The position numbers and the translations under genes were made by a program. Of a stretch of 64,000 bases of DNA, positions 8,734-17,842 are shown piece after piece (the stretch's first letter is position 1; every line of letters starts with the position of its first letter). The notes beneath the pieces are model-generated. The model saw only the letters and a program-made list of their open reading frames with translations. It was not told the origin of the DNA and made no database searches. This stretch comes from Microbulbifer elongatus (GTDB lineage Bacteria; Pseudomonadota; Gammaproteobacteria; Pseudomonadales; Cellvibrionaceae), in assembly GCF_020524885.1 (NCBI RefSeq), contig NZ_JAIVKJ010000003.1:514102-578101 (forward strand), given 5' to 3'.

Positions 8734-10935
8734 ATGGAAATCAACGTCAACTTCCTCGATAACCTGCGACTTGAAGCCAAGTTTGACGACTTTACGGTCA
8801 TTACTGACCAGCCGATCCGCTACAAGGGCGATGGCTCGGCGCCGAGTCCGTTTGATTACTTCTTGGCATCGTCGGCGTTGTGTGCCGCGTATTTTGTGCG
8901 GGTCTATTGCCTGGCGCGGGATATACCGACGGACAATATCCGCCTGTCGCAGAACAACATCGTTGACCCAGAGGACCGTTACAACCAGATCTTCAAGATC
9001 CAGGTGGAGCTGCCGGAGGATATTTCGGAAAAGGATCGCGCCGGTATCCTGCGTTCTATTGACCGCTGCACCGTGAAGAAAGTGATCCAGACCGGTCCGG
9101 ACTTCCAGATCGAGACGGTGGAGAATCTCGCGGAAGACGCCCAGGCGCTTCTGATGGTCGAGCCGGATGCGGAGCACCGTACCATGATTGAAGGCAAGGA
9201 TCTGCCGCTGGAGCAGACCATTGCCAATATGACCAAAATCCTCGCGGATCTGGGGATGAAGATTGAGATCTCTTCCTGGCGCAACATCGTGCCCCACGTG
9301 TGGTCGCTGCATATTCGCGACGCGGCATCTCCCATGTGCTTCACCAATGGCAAGGGCGCGACCAAAGAGAGTGCCCTGTGTTCGGCGCTGGGTGAATTCA
9401 TCGAGCGCCTCAATTGCAATTTCTTCTACAACGATCAGTACTTTGGTGAAGAGATCGCCACCGCGCCGTTCGTGCATTACCCCAATGAAAAGTGGTTTGA
9501 ACTGGAAGAGGATGACTCGCTACCGACAGGGATTCTCGATGATCACACACGGGCGATCTATAACCCCGAGGGCGAGTTGGGCGGCTCAAATCTGATCGAC
9601 ACCAATTCCGGTCGCGCTGATCGCGGCATCTGCTCGCTGCCGTTTGTGCGCAAGTCGGATGGTGAGGTGGTGTACTTTCCTTCCAACCTGATCGAGAACC
9701 TGTTTCTCAGCAACGGCATGAGCGCGGGCAATACGCTGCCGGAAGCCCAAGTCCAATGCCTGTCGGAAATCTTTGAGCGCGCAGTTAAAAAAGAGATCCT
9801 TGAGCAGGAAATCGCACTGCCGGATGTGCCGAAAGAGGTGCTGGCAAAGTATCCGGATATTGTTGAGGGAATCGAGGAGCTTGAGAAGCAGGGGTTCCCG
9901 ATTCTGGTGAAAGACGCTTCCCTCGGAGGCCAGTTCCCGGTTATGTGCGTGACGCTGATGAATCCGCGCAATGGCGGTGTTTTCGCATCGTTTGGTGCAC
10001 ACCCAAGCTTCCACGTGGCGCTGGAGCGAAGCCTCACGGAATTGATGCAGGGGCGCAGCTTCGAGGGCCTGAATGATGTGCCGCCGCCCACATTCAACAG
10101 CCTGGAAGTGTCCGAGCCCAATAATTTTGTCGAGCATTTCATCGACTCTACAGGCGTAGTCTCCTGGCGTTTCTTCAGCGCGAAGTCCGACTACGAATTT
10201 GTCGAATGGGATTTCTCCGGAAACCATCACGATACCAACGAGACCGAAACCGACCGCCTGTTCCGTATTCTCGAGGAGATGGGTAAAGAGGCTTACATGG
10301 CGACCTACGATGAACTGGGCGCGCCGGCCTGCCGGATTCTGGTGCCGGGGTATTCCGAAGTGTACCCGGTCGAGGATCTGATCTGGGATAACACCAACAA
10401 GGCGCTCGATTACCGCGAGGATATTCTCAACCTGCACCGTCTGGAGGACGGGCAACTGGAAGACCTGGTGGAGCGCCTTGAAGAAAGCCAGATCGACAAT
10501 TATGAAACCATCATCACCCTGATCGGTGTCGAGTTCGATGAGAATACGGTTTGGGGGCAGTTGACGGTGCTGGAATTGAAGATCTTGATTTACCTCGCAC
10601 TACAGCGCCACGACGAGGCGTTGGAGCTGGTGGAGGCCTTCCTGCAGTACAACGACAACACCGTAGAGCGCGGGCTCTTCTACCGCGCCGTGCAGGCCGT
10701 GCTGGAGATCGAACTGGACGACGACCTGGCACTGGAAGACTTTGTTTTCAACCTTCGCCGCATGTATGGCGATGCAGTGATGGATGCTGTCGTGGGCTCA
10801 GTGGATGGTTCCGTGCGTTTTGCCGGGCTGACGCCGACGAATATGCAGCTGGAGGGACTGGACAAGCATCTGCGGTTGATCGAGAGCTACAAGAAACTGC
10901 ACGCGGCCCGGGCTGCGTGTGCCCGGAACACCTGA
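8734..10935 (+). CDS. ycaO: OsmC domain/YcaO domain fusion protein
   Basis: 733 aa. Residues 1-135 are an OsmC-like domain (YKGDGSAPSPFDYFLASSALC, with the conserved Cys). From about 150 the protein aligns along its whole length with E. coli YcaO: WSLHIRDAASPMCFTNGKGATK, ALGEFIERLNCNFF, NGMSAGNT, SLGGQFPVMCV, FASFGAHP and a C-terminal TPR-like tail. YcaO ATPases activate amide backbones; E. coli YcaO is linked to ribosomal protein S12 methylthiolation with RimO. No peptide-substrate gene is nearby, which fits the housekeeping YcaO rather than a RiPP enzyme. OsmC fusion suggests a thiol-redox link (inference). Confidence 0.93.
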   Translation: MEINVNFLDNLRLEAKFDDFTVITDQPIRYKGDGSAPSPFDYFLASSALCAAYFVRVYCLARDIPTDNIRLSQNNIVDPEDRYNQIFKIQVELPEDISEKDRAGILRSIDRCTVKKVIQTGPDFQIETVENLAEDAQALLMVEPDAEHRTMIEGKDLPLEQTIANMTKILADLGMKIEISSWRNIVPHVWSLHIRDAASPMCFTNGKGATKESALCSALGEFIERLNCNFFYNDQYFGEEIATAPFVHYPNEKWFELEEDDSLPTGILDDHTRAIYNPEGELGGSNLIDTNSGRADRGICSLPFVRKSDGEVVYFPSNLIENLFLSNGMSAGNTLPEAQVQCLSEIFERAVKKEILEQEIALPDVPKEVLAKYPDIVEGIEELEKQGFPILVKDASLGGQFPVMCVTLMNPRNGGVFASFGAHPSFHVALERSLTELMQGRSFEGLNDVPPPTFNSLEVSEPNNFVEHFIDSTGVVSWRFFSAKSDYEFVEWDFSGNHHDTNETETDRLFRILEEMGKEAYMATYDELGAPACRILVPGYSEVYPVEDLIWDNTNKALDYREDILNLHRLEDGQLEDLVERLEESQIDNYETIITLIGVEFDENTVWGQLTVLELKILIYLALQRHDEALELVEAFLQYNDNTVERGLFYRAVQAVLEIELDDDLALEDFVFNLRRMYGDAVMDAVVGSVDGSVRFAGLTPTNMQLEGLDKHLRLIESYKKLHAARAACARNT

Positions 10936-10947
10936 CACGGCTCTTGC

Positions 10948-12522
10948 TCAGGGCATTGAACATCCCATTTGTGGGTTTTCTTCCTGCCCAGATTTCGCAT
11001 TGAGTAACAAAAAGCTCATGACATGCAGAGGTTCAAACCGCTTCTCGTATGGAGGATAGGATGTGACTCCGTGCGGGAAGGCATTGAGGTGACACCGGGC
11101 GCAGCTGAACCCCTTTTGTGTGTAGGTTTCCAGCGTGGTATTGACGAGGTTCTGTACGCTCGAATGCTGTGCGCCCGGGATGCCCGGCCCGAGATGAGGA
11201 TTGGGCTCCACCAGATTCTTGTTCTGGGTGCCGATCAACTGGTAGTAAGACCAGACCGAATCCCGCAATAGCCACTGGTACTTTCTGTTGGTGAGCTGCA
11301 CATCCAGGGGTATTGGCGTCACTCGAGAAACGTTTACCGAATCGATATCTGTTTTTGGCGGCAGTGCGTCGCCGAGTTTAAACGTGGCGGGAATGAGACC
11401 GGCTTCGCCGGACTTGCCACCCACTTCGTAGCCGTTGGGGTAGCTGGGCGCACCGCCCGACGTGTAGCCGCCGTCATTTCCGGGGTTTAGCGCGGGGTGG
11501 GCGGGGAGCGGTAGTGGGTCGTTAAAGCGCTTTTGCAGGCGTACATTGTCCACGTGCTCAAAAGTTGATGGCAAGTGTCCAAAGGGCGTCACCCGGTGGA
11601 TGTGAAAGCCGACCAGGCCCATCAGGGTCGGTGCACTCAGGCTGCCGTCAGGTTGCGGGAACTGAAGAATTCGCCGGAAGTAGCGTCCCGGAATATCAGC
11701 GTCCGGCCCCTCTGTTTTCAAAACTTTCCATGCGGCTTTGACTTCTGTAATGCCCTGGCGTGCATAGTGCGGCAGGTCGCGTAAGTAATATTCCAGTCCG
11801 GTGGGAAGAGGCTGGAACTTGCTGCTGTCTTCATACGGCGCCTGTGCGGGCTTCGGGGCGGTACCGTGCTGGTTGGCGTGGTCGATAAAATTGTTTACCG
11901 CAATCACCTGATTATCGGCATCGTAGTATTTGAACTCTTTGATATACCGAAAATACGGCTGGCTTAGCGTGACTTCAACACGAACATACTCTTTGTTCTG
12001 ATCCACCAGTGGGCCGGTTGGCACATTCGAATTTGTGTATGGCTGATTAATACCTGGAGCAAACGGGCGCCCATATACGTAACTGTTGGAATAGCAGGGC
12101 GGTGATGGCTGGCGTTCGAGCTCGGTAAACTCCGGATTTCCCCAGTCCACTGGCCAATACTGGGGCGGTGTAAACGCGGTCTGGGGATCCATATAAGATT
12201 CCCAGACGACGATGGGGTGTGGCTCGGTGGTGTTTGCGATACCGGCGAGCACTGCTTGCGCGTCCGGTTTTCCTCCGGGTCCACCCTCTTCCCAGGGCCA
12301 GTTCAGCGCAATAAATGATTGCCAGGCAAAGTCGTAGGTATCCTGCTGACTTACGGGCGGGGTTTGGTAGTTGTCCGGATCTGCAGGGTAGGCGGGATGA
12401 TTGATATCGAAAGGCAGTAGCCAGGGTGTTTGCCAGCGGGGGAGCCCATTGCTGCTGGCGGACGTTGAAACCAACAGTGCGCAGCTCAGTGCTACATACT
12501 GCATCATCGAAGGTAGTTTCAT
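10948..12522 (-). CDS. Secreted protein with one CxxCH haem motif, cytochrome c family-like
   Basis: 524 aa when started at the ATG at 12522, which gives a proper signal peptide (MKLPSMMQYVALSC... cleaved near SASS); an ATG 27 bp upstream adds a charged leader and is less likely. The body is rich in Pro, Tyr and Trp and has no fold I can name; one CARCH motif (haem c attachment) lies near the C-terminus in GFSCARCHLNAF. Similar long proteins with one late CxxCH occur in Gammaproteobacteria as uncharacterised cytochrome-like proteins. A covalent haem is inference from the motif. Convergent with ycaO. Confidence 0.65.
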   Translation of the reverse strand: MKLPSMMQYVALSCALLVSTSASSNGLPRWQTPWLLPFDINHPAYPADPDNYQTPPVSQQDTYDFAWQSFIALNWPWEEGGPGGKPDAQAVLAGIANTTEPHPIVVWESYMDPQTAFTPPQYWPVDWGNPEFTELERQPSPPCYSNSYVYGRPFAPGINQPYTNSNVPTGPLVDQNKEYVRVEVTLSQPYFRYIKEFKYYDADNQVIAVNNFIDHANQHGTAPKPAQAPYEDSSKFQPLPTGLEYYLRDLPHYARQGITEVKAAWKVLKTEGPDADIPGRYFRRILQFPQPDGSLSAPTLMGLVGFHIHRVTPFGHLPSTFEHVDNVRLQKRFNDPLPLPAHPALNPGNDGGYTSGGAPSYPNGYEVGGKSGEAGLIPATFKLGDALPPKTDIDSVNVSRVTPIPLDVQLTNRKYQWLLRDSVWSYYQLIGTQNKNLVEPNPHLGPGIPGAQHSSVQNLVNTTLETYTQKGFSCARCHLNAFPHGVTSYPPYEKRFEPLHVMSFLLLNAKSGQEENPQMGCSMP

Positions 12523-12653
12523 ACTGCGAAGCTCGTTCGAAAAACACATCCTGTAGGAATAAGTGTAGGACGGGTGCCGGGTGCTGCGTTTTCTGAGGCG
12601 TCACTTGCGCAATGTATGATTAATGTTTTCTGGCGCTTACTTTTGCCTTGCGT

Positions 12654-13349
12654 TTACCAGCTGAGCTTAGAGGTGATATCGATGAAGCCGGTAATCGTCA
12701 ATCTGCCTTCGCGGGCATTGTCCGAAAGCGTTTCGCCGCTTTCAACGATGCCGGAATGGAGCAGGCTGGCGGGGTAGAATGCGACTCGATTAAACTTTGC
12801 CACTACCTCGCCTATGGCCTCGTACCACGGGGTACATTGACTCGCATAACCCGGTTGCACCGCTTTCACCAGTTTGCCGGCCTGTTCCTGGTAGGTGGAA
12901 ACCCGGTCTTGTAGAACGTTCTCGTATCCGCTCTCTATGTGCCTGAAGAATCGCGTACCGCGAAAGGGCGTATCGCACAGGTAGTGCAGCATCGCCAATT
13001 GCCGGCCGCTTACGGCGTCGAAATGGGGTAGGGACTGGATTGGCTTCAGCGTTTCGGGTGGTCTGGTGACCATGGAAAAGCAGCAGAAGGCATTGTGTAT
13101 GACGTCGCTGGAGAGCCCCTTACCTGTATCCAGTGAAAAGGCTTGTCGCAGTGGTCCGGCAGCGAGCTGCAGTGTGCGGTTCAGGTAATCCGCGGGAACC
13201 TGTGCGCGGATGCCCGGGTAATTCGGGTTTTCCCGAATCCATTGACTCTGCTCTGCTGCCCTGAGTAATTCCTCAGGGCTTGGAAACAGGTCATCAATGA
13301 TCACTGCCGGGGTGCGCTCGGCACCCACATACTCAATATTTACCTGCAT
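12654..13349 (-). CDS. DUF6445 family protein (2OG-Fe(II) oxygenase-like fold)
   Basis: 231 aa, cytoplasmic, no signal. The pattern PHFDAVSGRQLAMLHYL (about 107-123) and a later FYPASLLHSGIV (about 191) gives an HxD...H arrangement like non-haem iron oxygenases, and DUF6445 proteins share this layout; several sit near tryptophan halogenase or TonB-receptor genes in marine bacteria. Neither is adjacent here. Oxygenase activity is inference. Confidence 0.7.
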   Translation of the reverse strand: MQVNIEYVGAERTPAVIIDDLFPSPEELLRAAEQSQWIRENPNYPGIRAQVPADYLNRTLQLAAGPLRQAFSLDTGKGLSSDVIHNAFCCFSMVTRPPETLKPIQSLPHFDAVSGRQLAMLHYLCDTPFRGTRFFRHIESGYENVLQDRVSTYQEQAGKLVKAVQPGYASQCTPWYEAIGEVVAKFNRVAFYPASLLHSGIVESGETLSDNAREGRLTITGFIDITSKLSW

Positions 13350-13435
13350 TCGCCTTAGCTACCGCCAAAAATACGGCCTTTATTATGCCTGATGGCGTTT
13401 ATTTTGGCAGTGTCCTGACCTTCGGCGACTAAAAC

Positions 13436-13462
13436 AAAAAGCCCACCAAAAGGTGGGCTTTT
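13436..13462 (-). terminator. Rho-independent terminator, effectively bidirectional
   Basis: GCCCACC-AAAA-GGTGGGC stem flanked by A5 and T4, just past the stop of the M16 peptidase gene. On the minus strand the stem runs into TTTTTGTTTT. This is the clear 3' end of the peptidase transcript. Confidence 0.85.
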
Positions 13463-13484
13463 AAATCGCTGGTACCCTGGGGAA

Positions 13485-16454
13485 TCAGCGGCTGGCGGAC
13501 TCCGGTGCTGCCGGTGCGTCTTCTGTCTCGATAACGTACCCGTCTTCATCCAGCTCGACGATCGGCATTCCCAGTGCTTCGATATCCTCGCGGATGGATG
13601 CGGAATCTCCAACCACCACAATTGCCATATTGTCTGGCTCAAGCAGGCCGGTAATTGCCTTGTTGAGGGTCTTGCGATCGGTCTCCTGCAGGAGAGTGCC
13701 CTGCTGGGAGCGGTAATCCAGCGGCAGGTCGTAGCGCAGGATCCGATTGAGCAGGCCCAGCTTGGCGGAGGGGGTTTCGTAGCTGCGGGCTTCCTGTTGG
13801 CCGATGGCGGAGCGCAGGTAATTGAACTCGCTTTCGGTCATGCCTTCCTTGTCGAACGTCGCCAGCTCGGTCAGCACTTCGTTGAGCGCGTCTGCGGTAG
13901 CTTCTTTCTTCACCTCTGAGCTCATCATATAGCTGCCATACTGCGGTTCGCCCATCAGGTAAGTGCGGGCGCCGTAGGTGTAGCCCTTGTCTTCGCGCAG
14001 GTTCAGGTTGATGCGGCTGTTGAAGTTGCCACCGAGTGGAAAGTTGCCAAGGTAGGCCAGGTAGTAGTCGCCCAGGGCATCGTAGGGCAGGGCGTGCTGG
14101 CTTACCCGCAGGCTCGACTGCGCAGCACCTTCCTTGTTCACCAGGTATACGGTGCGGCCCTTGATTTCCGGTTGTTGCAGCGCGATGGCGGGGCGCGCGG
14201 GCTGGGAGACTTTCAGCTTCGCGAGGCCGTCCAGCGCCTTGACGATTTTCTCATGCGGCACACTGGTGCTGACCGTGACACCACCGAAGTGCGCCGGAAA
14301 GTGCGCGTTGTAATACGCTTTGACGTCTTCCAAGGTGATATTGGCAACGGTATCTGGCAGGCCGCCATTGGGGAAACTCAGCGGGTGCTCGGGTCCACGC
14401 ATCACGGCACCGACCGCGCGGCTCGCGAGGCCTTGTGGCGTTTTGCGGGCCTGCTGAAGGCCTTCAATCGTTTGTTGCTTGATGCGCGCGAAGTCTTCCT
14501 CACTGAAGGCCGGCTCCAGGATGCGCTCCATCATTAGGGGTACGGCTTTATCCAGGTGCTTGGCCAGCACATTGAGCGTTACCGTGGTGTCGTAGTCACC
14601 AGCGCTGACACTGATGGATGCGCCCAGTCGTTTGAGTTCCTCGGCAAATTCTGCAGCGCTGCGCTTGCTGGTGGCCTCGGTCATCAGTGAGGTCATCAGT
14701 GAGGTCAGTCCGGCTTTGCCGCGCGGCTCATCCCGTTGGCCCACGCCGAATACGGCCTGCACGGTAACCGTGGGGGTCTCGTCGTTCTGCACGGCCAGCA
14801 GGCGCACGCCATTTTTCAGTTTGCCGTCCTCGATACTCGGCAGTTCAACCTGCGGGTTTACCCCGGGTGTGGGCTGCACACTGCGGTCGAAGTTATCTGT
14901 TACCGGGCGCAGTGCCAGTGCTTCGTCGTCATCGCCGTAGCTATCTGGAATGGTGCGTTTCCATTCATAGTTCTGTTCCGCCGCGGCCAGTTCTGGCTTG
15001 CTATTGGGAACCACACTCAGCAGTAACGCGGGTTTGGCGGCGATGTACTGGTCAAACACGCGCGTTACGTCGTCGGTTTTTACCGAAAGGTATGCATTGA
15101 TCTCGTGGTCGATGCCTTTGGGACTGCCGGTGAAGGTCTCAAATGCGGCGAGAGTAGAAACCTTGCCGGAAACAGACTGCAGCCCAAATACACGACCGGA
15201 CTCATAGCCAGCCTTGAATTTCACCAGGTCATCTTCGGTAACACCGCGCTTGGCAAATTCGCTCAGGGTATCGCGCACCGCCAGTTCCATCTCTGCCAGT
15301 GTTTCACCAGAGGCGGGATTCTGGATCACGATAAACCACATTTCACAGGCGAGTTCCTTGCACGAGTGGGATACGCTCGCTGAAACCGCGCGTCCTGTTT
15401 GCACCAGGCGCTGATAGAGCATGGAGTCCTGACCCTGCCCGAGAATCTCCGCGGCGGCGTCCAGCGCGGGTTCATCCGGATGGTTGTAATAGACTGTGGG
15501 TACCATCATCGCCAGGGCGGGCAGGTGGATATTGTCCTCCAGCGTGACATAGCGGTCTTTTTCCAGCTTGGCTGGCTGCTTGGGCAGGTTCTGGACTTCG
15601 GGGCCCGCGGGAATCGGGCCGAAATACTTGGTCACCCATTCGAGGGTCTTGGCCTTGTCGATGTCACCACCGATGCTGATAACCGCATTATTGGGGCCGT
15701 ACCAGCGCAGGAAGAAACGCTTCAGGTCGTTCAGGTCGGCGCGATCCAGATCTTCGAGCCAGCCGATAGTAGGCCAGGAGTAGGGGTGCCCGTCGGGGTA
15801 GGTCGACGCAAGCATGGTTTCCAAGGCGCGGCCGTAAGGGCGGTTGTCAACGCGCTGCCCGCGTTCGTTTTTGACGGTTTCACGCTGGACCTCGAATTTT
15901 TCCTGGGTCACAGCGTCCAGGAACACCCCCATGCGGTCGGCTTCCAACCACAGAACGGTTTCCAGCTGGTTTGCCGGCACCGTCTGGTAATAGTTGGTAC
16001 GGTCGGTATTGGTGGTACCGTTCATGGTGCCACCGGCTTCGGTAATAATGCGGAAGTGCTCTTCATCCGCCACATTGACCGAACCCTGGAACATCATGTG
16101 CTCGAAGAAGTGAGCGAAGCCAGAGCGGCCCGGATCTTCACGATTTGAGCCCACATGATAAGTAACGTCCACGTGTACCAGAGGATCGGAATCATCCTCG
16201 TGCAGGACAACCGTCAGGCCGTTGGCAAGCTTGTATTTGCTGTAGGGAATGGCGATTTCGGCCCCATTGCCATCAAAGGTTTCAACCAGCGTGACACCCT
16301 GTGGGAGGTTGCTGGATGTGCTGCTGGTATCGATGGGTGCGTCAGGGGAGGAGTCGGTGGGTGCCTGTTCTGAACCCTTGCTGCAGGCAAACAGAAGTGC
16401 AGAGACAAAAACCAGTGCGATCTTGTTGCGAAGCATGTGGCGGTAGACCTTCAT
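13485..16454 (-). CDS. M16 family zinc metallopeptidase (pitrilysin-like), lipoprotein
   Basis: 989 aa, double M16 unit in one chain. The inverted zinc motif HFFEH lies near residue 113 with the downstream Glu about 75 residues on; the second, inactive half starts near 540 (VQAVFGVGQRDEPRGKAGL). The N-terminus has a lipoprotein signal with LLFAC, so the enzyme sits in the periplasm, probably bound to the outer membrane. An ATG 18 bp downstream (16436) has an AAGG ribosome-site match and gives an equally good signal; the start is unsettled. Expected role: degradation of imported peptides. Confidence 0.93.
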   Translation of the reverse strand: MKVYRHMLRNKIALVFVSALLFACSKGSEQAPTDSSPDAPIDTSSTSSNLPQGVTLVETFDGNGAEIAIPYSKYKLANGLTVVLHEDDSDPLVHVDVTYHVGSNREDPGRSGFAHFFEHMMFQGSVNVADEEHFRIITEAGGTMNGTTNTDRTNYYQTVPANQLETVLWLEADRMGVFLDAVTQEKFEVQRETVKNERGQRVDNRPYGRALETMLASTYPDGHPYSWPTIGWLEDLDRADLNDLKRFFLRWYGPNNAVISIGGDIDKAKTLEWVTKYFGPIPAGPEVQNLPKQPAKLEKDRYVTLEDNIHLPALAMMVPTVYYNHPDEPALDAAAEILGQGQDSMLYQRLVQTGRAVSASVSHSCKELACEMWFIVIQNPASGETLAEMELAVRDTLSEFAKRGVTEDDLVKFKAGYESGRVFGLQSVSGKVSTLAAFETFTGSPKGIDHEINAYLSVKTDDVTRVFDQYIAAKPALLLSVVPNSKPELAAAEQNYEWKRTIPDSYGDDDEALALRPVTDNFDRSVQPTPGVNPQVELPSIEDGKLKNGVRLLAVQNDETPTVTVQAVFGVGQRDEPRGKAGLTSLMTSLMTEATSKRSAAEFAEELKRLGASISVSAGDYDTTVTLNVLAKHLDKAVPLMMERILEPAFSEEDFARIKQQTIEGLQQARKTPQGLASRAVGAVMRGPEHPLSFPNGGLPDTVANITLEDVKAYYNAHFPAHFGGVTVSTSVPHEKIVKALDGLAKLKVSQPARPAIALQQPEIKGRTVYLVNKEGAAQSSLRVSQHALPYDALGDYYLAYLGNFPLGGNFNSRINLNLREDKGYTYGARTYLMGEPQYGSYMMSSEVKKEATADALNEVLTELATFDKEGMTESEFNYLRSAIGQQEARSYETPSAKLGLLNRILRYDLPLDYRSQQGTLLQETDRKTLNKAITGLLEPDNMAIVVVGDSASIREDIEALGMPIVELDEDGYVIETEDAPAAPESASR

Positions 16455-16569
16455 TGTTATTGGTCGGAACCTCCGATGCTAGCACAGCTGTCGCTGCGCG
16501 GTGCGGTCGTCTGACCGGCAGGGTTCACTTGGCGTGCGTTACAACGCCATGGCCAAACAACACAAATAA

Positions 16570-16601
16570 AAAAGGGGCACAACGAATGTTGCGCCCCTTT
16601 T
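16570..16601 (-). terminator. Rho-independent terminator of the porin gene
   Basis: AAAAGGGGC/GCCCCTTTT stem with an internal CAAC/GTTG extension and a GAAT loop, about 40 bp after the porin stop. On the minus strand it is followed by TTTTTT. Symmetric, so it may also act on the plus strand. Confidence 0.85.
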
Positions 16602-16639
16602 CTATGTGTTCGAGCTTTTATGTATTCGAGTTCTAAAAC

Positions 16640-17575
16640 TTAGAACTTGAATTCAGTGCCTACGCCAAAGTAGCTGCGGTCGTAATCGTCCGCCGCAGTT
16701 TCATCGGTGTAGAAGGTGAATAACTTGGCGGCTTTGGACAGTTTGTAATCCAGGCCGAGGCTGAAGGTTTCGCCGTCGGTTTTTACGATGTCGGACTTGC
16801 CGTACTGGGCTTTGGCGGTCCAGTTGTTGATCTTGTACGCGACAGAAGTCATCCAGCCGTCCTGCTTGCTTTTGTCTGCTTTTTCCTGTTCTTCGAACAG
16901 GGCACCGACCTGCAGGTTGCCGAAGTTGTACTGGCCAACTACTCGGGATACATTCCAGTCATTTGCTTCTACGCCCATGTCGTAAGCGTAAGCAATGTAG
17001 GCACCGTTCTGGTCGTAGGCGAAGGAGATTGAGGTGCCGTTGTCGCGGGTGTCAATCTCATTGCCCTCGTCGTCAAACAGGGCTTCTTCTTTGTTGCTGA
17101 TGTAAGCTGCAGCCACTTTGAAACCGGCGAAGGACGGGGTGGTGTACTGCAGGTTATTGGATTCGCGGTTGTCGCTCTTGGTGACCAGGCTCTTGATATC
17201 GCCCTCGAGGTCATTGAACAGGTCTACTTTTTTCTGCGCGACCTTGAGCGGGGTGTCGAACTTGCCACCGATCACCTGACCGAAGCCACCTTCCAGGCCC
17301 GCATAGATGTTGCGCTGGCTGAAAGTATCGCCTTCGCCATCCATGTTCACCTGGTATTCCATCTTGTAGATGCCTTTGATGCCGTTATCCAGCGGCAGCT
17401 CCCCTTTGACACCCAGGCGAGAAGCGTTGCTCTGTACATCGGTGGTCGCGCCGTCGCCCTCGTCATTGGACTGGAAAGAGGCATTCGCTTTACCGTAGAA
17501 GTTGAACACTTCTTCTGCATTGGCAAAGGTGGGAAGAGCCGCGGCCAGCGCCAGAGTCATAGCAGTCTTTTTCAT
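16640..17575 (-). CDS. Gram-negative general porin
   Basis: 311 aa outer-membrane porin. Signal peptide MKKTAMTLALAAALPTFANA; the mature chain begins EEVFNFYGKANASFQ, typical of OmpC/OmpF-superfamily porins, followed by SRLGVKGELPLDNGIKG and FAGLEGG-type strands, and ends YFGVGTEFKF with terminal Phe. Length fits a 16-strand barrel with short loops. The acidic loops (DDEGNEIDTRDN) suggest cation preference, which is inference. Single gene with its own terminator. Confidence 0.9.
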   Translation of the reverse strand: MKKTAMTLALAAALPTFANAEEVFNFYGKANASFQSNDEGDGATTDVQSNASRLGVKGELPLDNGIKGIYKMEYQVNMDGEGDTFSQRNIYAGLEGGFGQVIGGKFDTPLKVAQKKVDLFNDLEGDIKSLVTKSDNRESNNLQYTTPSFAGFKVAAAYISNKEEALFDDEGNEIDTRDNGTSISFAYDQNGAYIAYAYDMGVEANDWNVSRVVGQYNFGNLQVGALFEEQEKADKSKQDGWMTSVAYKINNWTAKAQYGKSDIVKTDGETFSLGLDYKLSKAAKLFTFYTDETAADDYDRSYFGVGTEFKF

Positions 17576-17842
17576 CGGTGGTCTCGTAAAGATGTGTTGA
17601 TTTCGGAAAAACGCTGTGTGTTATCAAGTTGCGGCGCAGTTTGCTGCAGGAATGTTACAAACATGTGAAACATGAAAATTATTTGAATCTTTTGTGACGA
17701 AAAGGCGGGAGGATAGTCACGACTGGTGGAAATGGGGTGTGCGAAGGTGCATTAGAGAACGCACTAAAGGAGCGCATGACAGAGGCGTATCAGAAGAAGG
17801 TTTCGGAATGGATTTCGAACGTATTGGTATGGAAGGTCAGGA

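Noticed and set aside
8734..10935. RiPP (thiazole/oxazole peptide) cluster because of YcaO
   Set aside because: No precursor peptide, cyclodehydratase partner or dehydrogenase nearby, and it matches E. coli YcaO along its length.
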